NCBI GenBank assembly: GCA_964501715.1
Contig: CAZCTR010000003.1
Span: 1 to 64,000 of the forward strand
DNA from: M55B118 sp964501715
Lineage (GTDB): Bacteria > Bacillota_I > Bacilli_A > Izemoplasmatales > Izemoplasmataceae
Direction of reading: 5' to 3'
DNA: 64,000 nt
How positions within the stretch are numbered: position 1 is the first letter of the stretch; each line of letters begins with the position of its first letter. Of the stretch, positions 1 through 8,479 are shown in pieces. Made by a program: the position numbers and the translations under genes. The notes under the pieces were generated by a model. That model was not told where the DNA came from. It did not search any database and saw only the letters and a list, made by a program, of their open reading frames with translations.

Positions 1-38
1 CTTTTGTCATGCTAAGCAATCGACTCAAGTCCACGGAT

Positions 39-1076
39 CTATTCACGAGTGGTATCCCCGTCGTCTTTCGCAGCATACATCGCCCGGTCGGCACGGCTGA
101 AGAGGCTGTCGACGGTATCGTGTTCTTGATGGACGGCCACACCGAAACTGATGCTCAGTTTTCCTTTGGGGTCAATCTGCGCCTCTTTGACTTTCCGCCT
201 CAGATTCTCTGCCTTCTTGGAAAGCGCATCGCCATCATCAACATCTGTGACGATGATGAGAAATTCATCCCCGCCGTATCGTCCGACATGAGAGTCCTGC
301 CCGGCATGCTCGCGCAAGATCCTTGACACTTGTTTGAGGACGCGGTCGCCTTCACTGTGCCCATATTGATCATTGATGCGCTTGAACCCATCCAAATCGC
401 CAAGCATGACGGAGAAGGGCCTTTTGTCTTTTATGAGCGCCTGCAAACGCTCTTCGAGCCATTCCCGGTTGTAAAGCTGTGTCAAGCGGTCGGTGATCGA
501 GACCAGACGAAGTTTCTCGTTGACATCGTGAAGGTGTCGTTGATTTTCTGAGACACTGTCTTCGTAAAACAACAGAAGAAGAAAAAGCGCGATGTTGGCG
601 ATGAGAAAATTGGTCAAGGACCCGTAATCAAACCCGGAAATATGCCAAGTGTCCCGATTCACAAACAGGCAGGTCATGGCGATGAACAAAGTCATCAGCG
701 CATAAAGGCTGCCTTTTCTCTTGCCTGTGAGGAAAAGCGCGATCAATGGGATGACAGGGAAGAAATAGAGGGTGAACACTTGGCTTTGAGAGACGTTCAT
801 GTAGATGACAAAGATCACAATCACCATGAGCACCATGCCATGGGACACCACCTTGAATGGCTTCCATTTGAGATGCACAGCGGCCAGAACTGCGTCCAAC
901 ACCATGAAAAAAACGAGCCATCTGATGGCTATGAGGTTTCCGGTGAGCATCAGATTCGCGATGATGCCAGCCCCCAGAGCAATAAAGATCATGACCAGGG
1001 TGACCCATAGGAACTGATGTTGTCTTTTCATGGTGGAACGTTTCGATCGTTCTGCATGCTTCTTCCATGTGTCCAT
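39..1076 (-). CDS. Membrane-anchored GGDEF diguanylate cyclase
   Basis: Predicted to make cyclic di-GMP from two GTP at the inner face of the membrane. The 345-residue protein starts with six hydrophobic segments (about residues 18-165), then a short linker, then one GGDEF domain (about 185-340) with an intact RYGGDEF active loop. The inhibitory I-site RxxD, expected nine residues before GGDEF, is not there (GQDS instead), so product inhibition may be weak. ATG at 1076 is chosen over in-frame TTG at 1082 because GGAAG sits 9 nt before it. The membrane part is not a sensor domain I can name. The gene runs left towards the window edge and no partner is visible. Confidence 0.9.
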   Translation of the reverse strand: MDTWKKHAERSKRSTMKRQHQFLWVTLVMIFIALGAGIIANLMLTGNLIAIRWLVFFMVLDAVLAAVHLKWKPFKVVSHGMVLMVIVIFVIYMNVSQSQVFTLYFFPVIPLIALFLTGKRKGSLYALMTLFIAMTCLFVNRDTWHISGFDYGSLTNFLIANIALFLLLLFYEDSVSENQRHLHDVNEKLRLVSITDRLTQLYNREWLEERLQALIKDKRPFSVMLGDLDGFKRINDQYGHSEGDRVLKQVSRILREHAGQDSHVGRYGGDEFLIIVTDVDDGDALSKKAENLRRKVKEAQIDPKGKLSISFGVAVHQEHDTVDSLFSRADRAMYAAKDDGDTTRE

Positions 1077-1082
1077 GAACAA

Positions 1083-1405
1083 TCACTTCCTTGAGATGAG
1101 GATTTATGAATATTAGTGTCCCGGCTCATAAAAGAGCGCAAAAGGAAAGGCAATGGTTGATTACTGAGCCACTCATCCTTACAATATATTTTACCATAAA
1201 TTTGGCGGGTGGACACTCCAAGAATCAACGTGATGTTTTCCCTTTCTCATTCAAAGGCCGACAATCACAATAGGATTAGGGATGAGCATCGTCATCTCAC
1301 TCACATCAGCTTGGTTGGGATGCCAGAGTAATAATGGTGCAAATCTTTTGAACTTCAAAGTTAATGGCCCTATAATTATATTATCATAAATAGAGGGTGA
1401 GTGTG
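1083..1405. other. Intergenic region between divergent genes
   Basis: This stretch between the cyclase (leftward) and the large lipoprotein (rightward) contains no credible gene. It is AT-rich around 1180-1200 and 1365-1390 and holds the promoter listed at 1348-1376. I see no riboswitch or repeat in it. Confidence 0.6.
1348..1376 (+). promoter_or_regulatory. Sigma-70-type promoter of the surface lipoprotein
   Basis: TTGAAC at 1348-1353, a 17-nt spacer, then TATAAT at 1371-1376. The ATG of the lipoprotein lies 29 nt after the -10 box. Confidence 0.65.
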
Positions 1406-4400
1406 ATGAGCAAAAATCTGTTTTTTTTCGGTGTGAGCATGGTGTTTTTATTGTTGGTGTCCGCTTGTGGTGCGAGTGGCGGAACCATCGAAGTCGATTT
1501 TTCCAAAACAGTTGAAGACGCGGGTTTTGTGAATGAGGAAGGCGATGCATACGAAACAGTCTTTCAAGATGGCACCTATGTGCTATCGGGAGTGAGTGTG
1601 GGGGATCACATCATACCTTCCCATGATGTGTATGCTTTCTCCCCGGAGGTCATCGTGGTGGAGGAAACGGGCATCACGATGACATTTGAAGTCACGGATG
1701 ACTCTGGCCATTCCGAAAAGGAAGGCAGTACCGACTCCGATGAAGGAAACGTAGATGAAGCCGATATCTCTGAAGATGAGGACGGTCCTGGTGGGCAAGA
1801 CGAGTCCGACACCCATGATGATGACTCTGATGAAGAGGATTCGACAGAATCAACACGCACCGTGCGCGTGAACGATGCGCAATCTTTTGAGGAGGCCCTT
1901 CTGGACGACACGGTCGACACGGTGGTTCTGGATGAGGACATCACGGGTGATTTCACGATGAAGACACCCATGACTATCGAATTCAACGCACATATTTTGA
2001 TGGGGGATTTGAACATCGACATCCAGGAAGAGGGAGTCATCGACTTACTGGACGGTTCGCTGGATGGCAGCCTTTCGATCGATATGCCGAATGCATCTGT
2101 CAATAATCACCTCGATGTCTTTGGTCAAATCGTCATCGTGGCTGTTGCGAGCAACAGCTATCACGATCATCATGTTGATAACCTGGTGTTCTTAGAGGGC
2201 GATGGCATTTCTGCGACGTTCCATCATGGCGCAGAAGGCGTGTTCATCACGGGTGATGACGCGCTCGTCCATATGGAACCGGACGCGCTGATCGGTGTCC
2301 TCAGCATCCAAAATGAAGCGGAGGCCACGGTCATCACCAATGCCGTGAACATCCAACATGCGATTGTGGACAATCCCTCCGCTTTATTCGATGGGTTGCC
2401 CGTGAACATGAGCGGGTCGGAGCTGCCGGCCTTTCCCTCCCCGATCATCGAAACCATCCAGACCGAGATTGATGAGACTTTTTCCGCGGCTGTGACCTTG
2501 GAGGAGATCGGGACGTCATTGCCCGAGGAAATCACAGTCATGACTTCTGAAGGTCCGGCTGATGTCAAAGTCATCTGGTCTTTGGAAGGGTTGGATTTGG
2601 ATGGTGAGAATGAGCAAGCACTGTTCATCACCGGTTCATTTGCAGATCTTGAAGATGAAGAGCTGATCAACGCCCATTACTTGCAACCTTTCGCGCAGGT
2701 CCTCATCGAAGCTCCACAACCCGAGGAGATCATCCTGACAAGCACAATACTCATATCTTCTACCATTGAGACCTCACTCGAAGCCGTCCAAACACTTGAG
2801 GAAGTGAAGGCGCTTCTTCCCGACAACGTCATCACGATGTACCATGACGACGGCATCGCAAGCATCCGCATCGATGTCGAATGGACCCTTGATGAAGGCG
2901 TCTTTGAAAGTGAATCATATGATGAGCAGACCTTGATCTTCGAAGGTGCGCTCACCAACATCCCTGAAGGGTATGCGAATCCTGACGATCTCAAAACACA
3001 CATCACCGTCATCATCGAACCACTCGAGGAACTTGTGAGCGATGACCCGTTCTATATCGGTTCGAACCATCCTGAAGGCGTTGACATCGATTATGCGATC
3101 GAGGATTTTTCGACCAACCAATATGTCTCGGTGACCATCACAGTGGATCAGGAATTTGTTTTCTCACACTATGAGGATTACTACACGGGTGAGATCTATG
3201 AACCTTTCAGTGGGGCGAAAAGCCTCACGTTCTCGGAATTCTACGACGGCGAGGTGTTCCATCTGAAAGTCGTGCTGAGCCCCGTGGAGAGACCGGACAC
3301 AGCCACCCTTTACGGAGGTGGGACGGGGACGGAAGAGGACCCTTTCCAAATAGACAACACGACACACCTTTCCAATATGCGCTATTATCTCGATTATGGT
3401 TATCACTTCAAACTGACAAGCGACATCCATTTCGCTGAAGGCGAATCCTTCACTCCATTGCGCAGTCAGAACGATTACCCTTTCAATGGCGTGTTGGACG
3501 GGGATGGGCATGTGATCAGCGGGTATGCTGTGAATGACGACACCTTCGTCTATGATTACGAAGACACCGACGGACACTTCGCCTTCATCAGGGAGAGCGA
3601 AGGGACCATCAAAGATCTTTCATTTCACGACATGCAAGTGTCATTCGGTGATACGAGGGTCTCCAGCGGCGTCCTTGTACATTTGAACAGGGGCACCATC
3701 CGTGACGTGACGATTGAAGGCGTCATAACAGCCCATAAGGCGGCCTCTTTCGCCCATTTGAATTACGGCACGATACAAAATGTCAGTGCGGATGTCACCA
3801 TGCACGAACCCTATGCAGGCCTTGTCGTGACAAATTTCGGCACCCTGAAGGATGCCTCGATCGAAGGCACCCTTCATTACACCCGACGGTTCGCTTCCGG
3901 GTCAGCCGGTGTCGTGCGTACAAACGTGTCCCATGACGGACTTGGAAACACATATCCCGGTCTCATCACGAACGTCAATGGGAACCTCACGGTGCACTAT
4001 GATTTTGACAGGACCGTCACGTTCGATTTCGCCGGTTTTGTAAACACATCACGCAGCGGGACACTCATTGAGAGCAGCGCGATCACCATAGACGTCATCA
4101 ACGACGGCACTCATGATCCGAACCTCATTGCCGGTTTCATCATCGAAAACATGGGCACCATCACCAATGTACAGGCTACAGGGTCCATAGAAGGGGCCAG
4201 TGTCATGGGCGGCTTCGCTTATCACAATTTCGCAAGCGGCACCATGACATTCATCACCTCGGATGTGGACGTCTATGCTTCACAAGGCAGTGCGGCCGGA
4301 TTTGTCTACTGGAACGACAAGGTTTTCGACACCTACGGCTTCATAGGTGATTCCACCACTTCCGGGGACGTCTATACGGATGGTTCGCCACGTTCGGATT

Positions 4401-4471
4401 TCATCGTGCAAAGGGATGGGAACACCGATAACATCACGCGAAACGGTGAAGTGTTCGCTTATCCGCAATAG
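1406..4471 (+). CDS. Large mosaic surface lipoprotein (beta-helix, Ig-like and GLUG-like regions)
   Basis: A 1021-residue exported lipoprotein of unknown role, probably displayed on the cell surface. A signal peptide ends in a lipobox (LVSAC, lipidated Cys21). Residues about 100-150 are an Asp/Glu/Ser-rich linker. About 150-340 reads like short parallel beta-helix strands. Two Ig-like modules follow (about 345-440 and 450-545), each with a TLEEI/TLEEV..LP opening and a VxWxL core. From about 620 on, GTEEDPFQI and LxSDIxF..FTPLR motifs and then repeated G-T-I-x-D/N-V units match the GLUG/beta-helix style of surface adhesins. ATG at 1406 follows GAGGGTGA; the in-frame GTG at 1397 is less well placed. 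It stands alone between a promoter and a strong terminator. Adhesion is an inference. Confidence 0.75.
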   Translation: MSKNLFFFGVSMVFLLLVSACGASGGTIEVDFSKTVEDAGFVNEEGDAYETVFQDGTYVLSGVSVGDHIIPSHDVYAFSPEVIVVEETGITMTFEVTDDSGHSEKEGSTDSDEGNVDEADISEDEDGPGGQDESDTHDDDSDEEDSTESTRTVRVNDAQSFEEALLDDTVDTVVLDEDITGDFTMKTPMTIEFNAHILMGDLNIDIQEEGVIDLLDGSLDGSLSIDMPNASVNNHLDVFGQIVIVAVASNSYHDHHVDNLVFLEGDGISATFHHGAEGVFITGDDALVHMEPDALIGVLSIQNEAEATVITNAVNIQHAIVDNPSALFDGLPVNMSGSELPAFPSPIIETIQTEIDETFSAAVTLEEIGTSLPEEITVMTSEGPADVKVIWSLEGLDLDGENEQALFITGSFADLEDEELINAHYLQPFAQVLIEAPQPEEIILTSTILISSTIETSLEAVQTLEEVKALLPDNVITMYHDDGIASIRIDVEWTLDEGVFESESYDEQTLIFEGALTNIPEGYANPDDLKTHITVIIEPLEELVSDDPFYIGSNHPEGVDIDYAIEDFSTNQYVSVTITVDQEFVFSHYEDYYTGEIYEPFSGAKSLTFSEFYDGEVFHLKVVLSPVERPDTATLYGGGTGTEEDPFQIDNTTHLSNMRYYLDYGYHFKLTSDIHFAEGESFTPLRSQNDYPFNGVLDGDGHVISGYAVNDDTFVYDYEDTDGHFAFIRESEGTIKDLSFHDMQVSFGDTRVSSGVLVHLNRGTIRDVTIEGVITAHKAASFAHLNYGTIQNVSADVTMHEPYAGLVVTNFGTLKDASIEGTLHYTRRFASGSAGVVRTNVSHDGLGNTYPGLITNVNGNLTVHYDFDRTVTFDFAGFVNTSRSGTLIESSAITIDVINDGTHDPNLIAGFIIENMGTITNVQATGSIEGASVMGGFAYHNFASGTMTFITSDVDVYASQGSAAGFVYWNDKVFDTYGFIGDSTTSGDVYTDGSPRSDFIVQRDGNTDNITRNGEVFAYPQ

Positions 4472-4488
4472 TATTTATGCTACATTCC

Positions 4489-4518
4489 AAGGTGACAATC
4501 GTCGATTGTCACCTTTTT
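4489..4518 (+). terminator. Rho-independent terminator of the surface lipoprotein
   Basis: AAGGTGACAAT and ATTGTCACCTT form an 11-bp stem with a 5-nt loop, followed by a T run. Confidence 0.85.
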
Positions 4519-4676
4519 CACTGTCTCATGCATTTGAACCATAAAGGTGAACATGTTAATGGAGACGAACTTGGCACCTCGCCGATGAAGGGATGCCTCC
4601 TCCCATAGCATGGTCATTGGGAAATCTTTAAAATTTTTCATAGATGTGATATAAGGAAATTGGGAAGGAGGATTTC

Positions 4677-5834
4677 ATGGATATCAAGCAAATGGCTGGG
4701 AACGCCGGATCTTCACGAGGTGGATGCGCGGCATTTTCATAGGCATGATTTTTGGTGTCTTATTATTTTTCGGGTCTTTCTTCCTGCTCTTTTTCAACGA
4801 AGGCCGTGAAAATCTCGGCGAAGTTGCCGAAGAGGCGGTAGAATACGACCCTGAGGCATCATACACCGAAGAGGACCTGGTGTATATCACAGGGTCCATC
4901 CACACTGAATCGCCTGTTACGGATGATTATCTACTCGACAACGATTATGTCTACATTGAGCGCTCAGTCGAGATGTATGCCTACATCGAAGTGAAAAAGG
5001 ACGACAATGATGACACCTACTACGAATACGAACTGGACTGGACGACCTCACCGCAGAAACCTCACACATTCGATGGAAGAAACCGTGATATACCGGATGA
5101 CATTCCGGAAGATTACAGTCAGTGGATCGATGAGATGCCGGATACCACAGGATACATGGCAAGCGACCTTTCCATTGATAATATTCTTCTAAGCAGACAG
5201 GATCTGGAGGTTTCCAATCCAAGGGACCTCATGCTTAGCGAAACACTTGTTGATGAGGACGCTCTCAGAGAGGACGAGAGCGTTGAAAACGAGTTCATGT
5301 TCCGGCAAAACACCTACACCGGAAGCGTCCATTCCCCTTCGCTCGGTGATGTACGCATAACCTATGCGGTGGTGAGCGAAGAGGATTCTGGCATTCTCTT
5401 GACCGGTGTCGCGGAAGATGGGACATTCGCAGGGTTCAGGACCCCCTGAAGACAACACCCTTTTCAGGTTCTTCAATGACAGCCACAGCCATGAGGATGC
5501 TGTTGACATACTCCATACTGAATACACCATCACGCTTTGGCTTCTGCGCGCCCTCGGCTTCATCTTGATGTTTGTGGGCCTGATGCTCATAGGTAAGCCG
5601 CTTGCGGCCGTTTCGAACATATTGCCGGTCATCGGAGATGCGGGTTACTTCCTTTACGGTGTCGCGGCATTCTTCATCACTTTAATCCTCACAATTCTCA
5701 CCATCATCATCTCCACAATCATACACAACATCTATCTGCTTGTAGGAGTGTTGGTGCTGATTGCACTGATCGCCTTCTATGTGATCAAGAAAAAACAGAC
5801 GCCACCTGATGACTCCCTGGAAGAGTCACAGTAA
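4677..5834 (+). pseudogene. TMEM43 (DUF1625) family membrane protein, frameshifted twice
   Basis: TMEM43 relatives are membrane proteins of unclear function with one N-terminal and several C-terminal membrane helices. All parts are here but not in one frame. A strong GGAAGGAGG precedes ATG 4677, yet that frame stops after 21 codons. The family sequence (GWERRIFTRW, then a helix ending FFNEGRE) is in another frame from about 4694. It then runs to TGA 5447-5449 just after a run of five C at 5442-5446. With four C the reading would continue as PEDNTLFRFF into the C-terminal half (to 5834), which has three or four hydrophobic helices and a basic tail. ATG 4724 is the only start in the second frame and has a poor ribosome site. 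Either a real pseudogene or two sequencing indels; family assignment is good. Confidence 0.75.
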
Positions 5835-5854
5835 ACTGATTCATGCATGATAAA

Positions 5855-5900
5855 CCCTGGAAGCGTCCCTTGAGAAAAGGGCAGCTCCAGGGCTTTTTTT
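5855..5900 (+). terminator. Terminator after the TMEM43-like gene
   Basis: CCCTGGA pairs with TCCAGGG around an inner CCCTT/AAGGG hairpin, and seven T follow. Confidence 0.75.
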
Positions 5901-6215
5901 CATGTCGACCAACCACGGGTCAAAAAAGCGCATGCATGAGGTTCGAGAAAAACTGAACGGGACCGAATCAACGAGAGGCGGAACACATGGTTCAATTTTT
6001 TTTGGCGAAAAAAATTCATTGGAATTTGCATTGGATGAACAATGTGACTTGCATGGAAAACACACTTGACGACCTTGAAGGCCTGAAAGATCACTGAAGT
6101 TGCAAAGAGAGGGTTTTTAATGAATGAAACGGCTTGAAAGAGGGGGTGTTGCGATAGATTACTATGCGTGGTATAATTCTTTCAAATCTTTAAACCAATC
6201 CTTATGGAGGTATGT
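5901..6215. other. Intergenic region before the flavin oxidoreductase
   Basis: No supported gene is seen. The only recognisable element is the promoter near 6149-6177. A T/A-rich patch with AAAAAAATTC lies near 6000. Confidence 0.55.
6149..6177 (+). promoter_or_regulatory. Promoter of the FabK-like gene
   Basis: TTGCGA at 6149-6154, a 17-nt spacer, and TATAAT at 6172-6177, 38 nt before the chosen ATG. Confidence 0.6.
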
Positions 6216-7322
6216 ATGAAACCATTGAATATAGGAAACCTGAAAGTATCCATCCCCATTGTGCAAGGCGGAATGGGTGTCGGGATCTCGATGTCGAATC
6301 TTTCTTCCGCAGTGGCGCAGCAGGGAGGCGTCGGGGTGATCTCGGCGGCCGGGTTGGGCATGTTCGAAAATAACCGGACCCGTGATTACCTTGAGGCAAG
6401 CCTCAACAGACTCACCACGGAGATCCGCAAGGCCAAGAAAAAGACTGAGGGGGCCCTCGGTGTCAACATCATGGTGGCGATGAACGGTTTCGGCGATCAT
6501 GTCAAAACCGCGATCCGCGAGAAGATCGATATCATCTTCGCCGGAGCGGGTTTGCCTTTGGACCTGCCGCGTTATTTGAAGAAGGGTGTGAATACGAAGT
6601 TGGTCCCCATCATCTCTTCCGCCCGTGCCGCGAAGATCATCACGGAAAAATGGCTCAGGAATTTTGATTATCTTCCTGACGCCTTTGTCATAGAAGGGCC
6701 AAAGGCGGGAGGGCATCTGGGTTTCAAGAAGAAAGAACTCGAAGACCCTGATTATCAGTTGGAAACGTTGTTGTCAAAAACACGGACAGCTCTCGAACCC
6801 TATGAAGACCGACATCACGCATCCATTCCCCTCATTGTCGCGGGAGGTGTCTTTGATGGTGCGGACATGCATCGCTTTTTGCGCGCAGGAGCCCAAGGCG
6901 TCCAACTGGGAACCCGTTTCGTGGCGACAGAGGAGTGTGACGCATCCAGTGTTTTCAAGGATATGTATGTGCAGGCGGAATCATCGGATGTCAGACTGGT
7001 CGACAGTCCTGTGGGATTGCCCGGAAGGGCCATCCGGAACGCTTTTCTCAAAGCGGTGGACGCCGGTGAGACCCATCCGTTTTCCTGCCCATTCGAGTGC
7101 ATAAGCACATGCAAAAAAGAAGATGCTCCCTACTGCATCTCGCTCGCCCTCTACAACGCTCAAAGAGGACACATGAAGCGCGGGTTCGCGTTCGCGGGGG
7201 CGAATGTCGGACGTGTGAAGCGGATTGTGTCAGTCGCTGAGCTTTTCAAGGAATTGAAAGAAGGCTATGCAAAAACGGAAGAGCTTTCCCGTGGGAACCT
7301 TACACTTTCCAAGAACGGGTGA
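6216..7322 (+). CDS. FMN-dependent oxidoreductase, FabK / nitronate monooxygenase family
   Basis: A TIM-barrel flavoenzyme of the family that contains enoyl-ACP reductase II (FabK) and nitronate monooxygenase. The two activities cannot be told apart from sequence alone. The 368-residue protein opens with PIVQGGMGVGIS, carries the family glycine-rich phosphate-binding stretches (IVAGGVFDG about residue 207, and GAQGVQLGTRF about 225) and a KAGGHLG motif near 170. Near residue 293 there is a four-cysteine cluster (C-x3-C-x3-C-x7-C), seen in clostridial-type members and able in principle to bind metal. ATG 6216 is preferred over ATG 6204 because GGAGG lies 5 nt upstream of it. FabV/TER at 58777 is another candidate enoyl reductase, so this one may do nitronate or another reduction. 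BioY follows after 30 nt. Confidence 0.85.
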   Translation: MKPLNIGNLKVSIPIVQGGMGVGISMSNLSSAVAQQGGVGVISAAGLGMFENNRTRDYLEASLNRLTTEIRKAKKKTEGALGVNIMVAMNGFGDHVKTAIREKIDIIFAGAGLPLDLPRYLKKGVNTKLVPIISSARAAKIITEKWLRNFDYLPDAFVIEGPKAGGHLGFKKKELEDPDYQLETLLSKTRTALEPYEDRHHASIPLIVAGGVFDGADMHRFLRAGAQGVQLGTRFVATEECDASSVFKDMYVQAESSDVRLVDSPVGLPGRAIRNAFLKAVDAGETHPFSCPFECISTCKKEDAPYCISLALYNAQRGHMKRGFAFAGANVGRVKRIVSVAELFKELKEGYAKTEELSRGNLTLSKNG

Positions 7323-7352
7323 GTGTGGGGAAAATATTATGGAGGTTTACCA

Positions 7353-7937
7353 ATGAAGACGAAAACCCGTGACATGATGTGGGTCGCGATGTTCGCCGCA
7401 TTGACCGCAATCGGTGCCTTCATGCGCATTGAGACCCCTCTTGTTCCCATTACACTTCAGTTCGCATTCTGCGCCTTTTCCGGGGTGTTGCTCGGAGCGA
7501 AGAAAGGTGCATTATCCCAAACGGTCTATGTGACAATAGGTCTGATGGGTTTTCCTGTGTTCACGCGTGGCGGAGGCCCTTATTACGTGCTCGAACCGAC
7601 ATTCGGTTATCTGGTGGGGTTCATCGCGTGTGCTTATCTGATCGGTAAAATGACAGAAAGAATCACCGGTCTCGAAACCCGCACGTCCTTATACCGCCTG
7701 ACATTCGCGGTGATTTCCGGACTTGGAGCGGTGTATCTCCTTGGTGTGGTGCATCTGTATCTGGTTGTGAACTGGGTGAGTGGTCATGCGCTTTCAATCC
7801 CCGGGGCGCTCTTTGCGGGCGTTGTCCCGTTCATTGCGGGCGACGTCTTAGTGGGAATGCTGGTGGTTATCAGCTCCAGAAAGGTCATCCCTGTCTTGAG
7901 GACCTTCCAACCCTCTCTCCTCGTGTCAGCGGAATAG
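7353..7937 (+). CDS. bioY: BioY, biotin ECF transporter substrate-binding (S) subunit
   Basis: Integral membrane protein that captures biotin for uptake, normally together with a shared energy module (EcfA/A'/T) that is not in this window. The 194-residue protein has about six membrane helices and the typical BioY features: FAALTAIGAFMRI near the start, PITLQFAFCAFSGVLLG in helix 2, and GPYYVLEPTFGYLVGF in the middle. GGAGG lies 7 nt before ATG 7353. It is 30 nt downstream of the flavoenzyme and probably cotranscribed. No biotin biosynthesis gene or BirA site is visible nearby. Confidence 0.92.
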   Translation: MKTKTRDMMWVAMFAALTAIGAFMRIETPLVPITLQFAFCAFSGVLLGAKKGALSQTVYVTIGLMGFPVFTRGGGPYYVLEPTFGYLVGFIACAYLIGKMTERITGLETRTSLYRLTFAVISGLGAVYLLGVVHLYLVVNWVSGHALSIPGALFAGVVPFIAGDVLVGMLVVISSRKVIPVLRTFQPSLLVSAE

Positions 7938-7987
7938 GAATCGTGAATAGGGGCCTTCGGTCAATTTTGAATACGAAGGTGAAAACT

Positions 7988-8016
7988 TTGTGCTTTCCTC
8001 TGGAACACGCTATAAT
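7988..8016 (+). promoter_or_regulatory. Promoter of the GlsB-like gene
   Basis: TTGTGC at 7988-7993, a 17-nt spacer and TATAAT at 8011-8016, followed by AAAGGAGG before ATG 8049. Confidence 0.65.
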
Positions 8017-8048
8017 GAAGTGAAGCCACATATTAAAGGAGGCTTGCA

Positions 8049-8294
8049 ATGGGAATTGTTCTATGGCTCATCTTCGGCGCCCTTGTCGGATGGATCGCGA
8101 GCTTGATCATGAAGACGCGCCGTAAGGGTCTGATCAGGAACATCGTCATCGGTCTCATAGGGTCCTTCATAGGAGGCTGGATCTCCTCTTTGCTGGGACT
8201 TGGTTCAATGTCCGCTTTCACCATCGAAGGGTTTTTCTTCGCGGTCGGCGGTGCGGTATTCCTGATCTGGCTGCTTAGGAAACTGAAGATTTAG
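8049..8294 (+). CDS. GlsB/YeaQ/YmgE-family small membrane protein
   Basis: An 81-residue, very hydrophobic protein with three predicted helices, of the GlsB/YeaQ/YmgE (transglycosylase-associated) family. Family members are linked to stress responses in Gram-positive bacteria; the molecular role is not settled. Diagnostic parts are LIFGALVGWIASLIM near the start and the glycine-rich second helix IGLIGSFIGGWI. It has its own promoter, an ideal AAAGGAGG 7 nt before the ATG, and a terminator, so it is a single-gene unit. Confidence 0.9.
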   Translation: MGIVLWLIFGALVGWIASLIMKTRRKGLIRNIVIGLIGSFIGGWISSLLGLGSMSAFTIEGFFFAVGGAVFLIWLLRKLKI

Positions 8295-8299
8295 GCTTG

Positions 8300-8333
8300 G
8301 CCATTCACCCTTGAGAGGTGGATGGCTTTTCTC
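8300..8333 (+). terminator. Terminator of the GlsB-like gene
   Basis: GCCATTCACC pairs with GGTGGATGGC (one G-T pair) across a 7-nt loop, followed by TTTTCTCT. Confidence 0.75.
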
Positions 8334-8479
8334 TTATCCTTGAAGGAAATCGATAAAACCTTGACATAAAACGTGGCGATTCGTTTGGCGGTTATGATAT
8401 AATTTATGTATTGTTATACAAACGCAAGGTTTTAAGCCGTGGATCACGTGGCCGACACACCTGAAAGGAAGATTACCCG

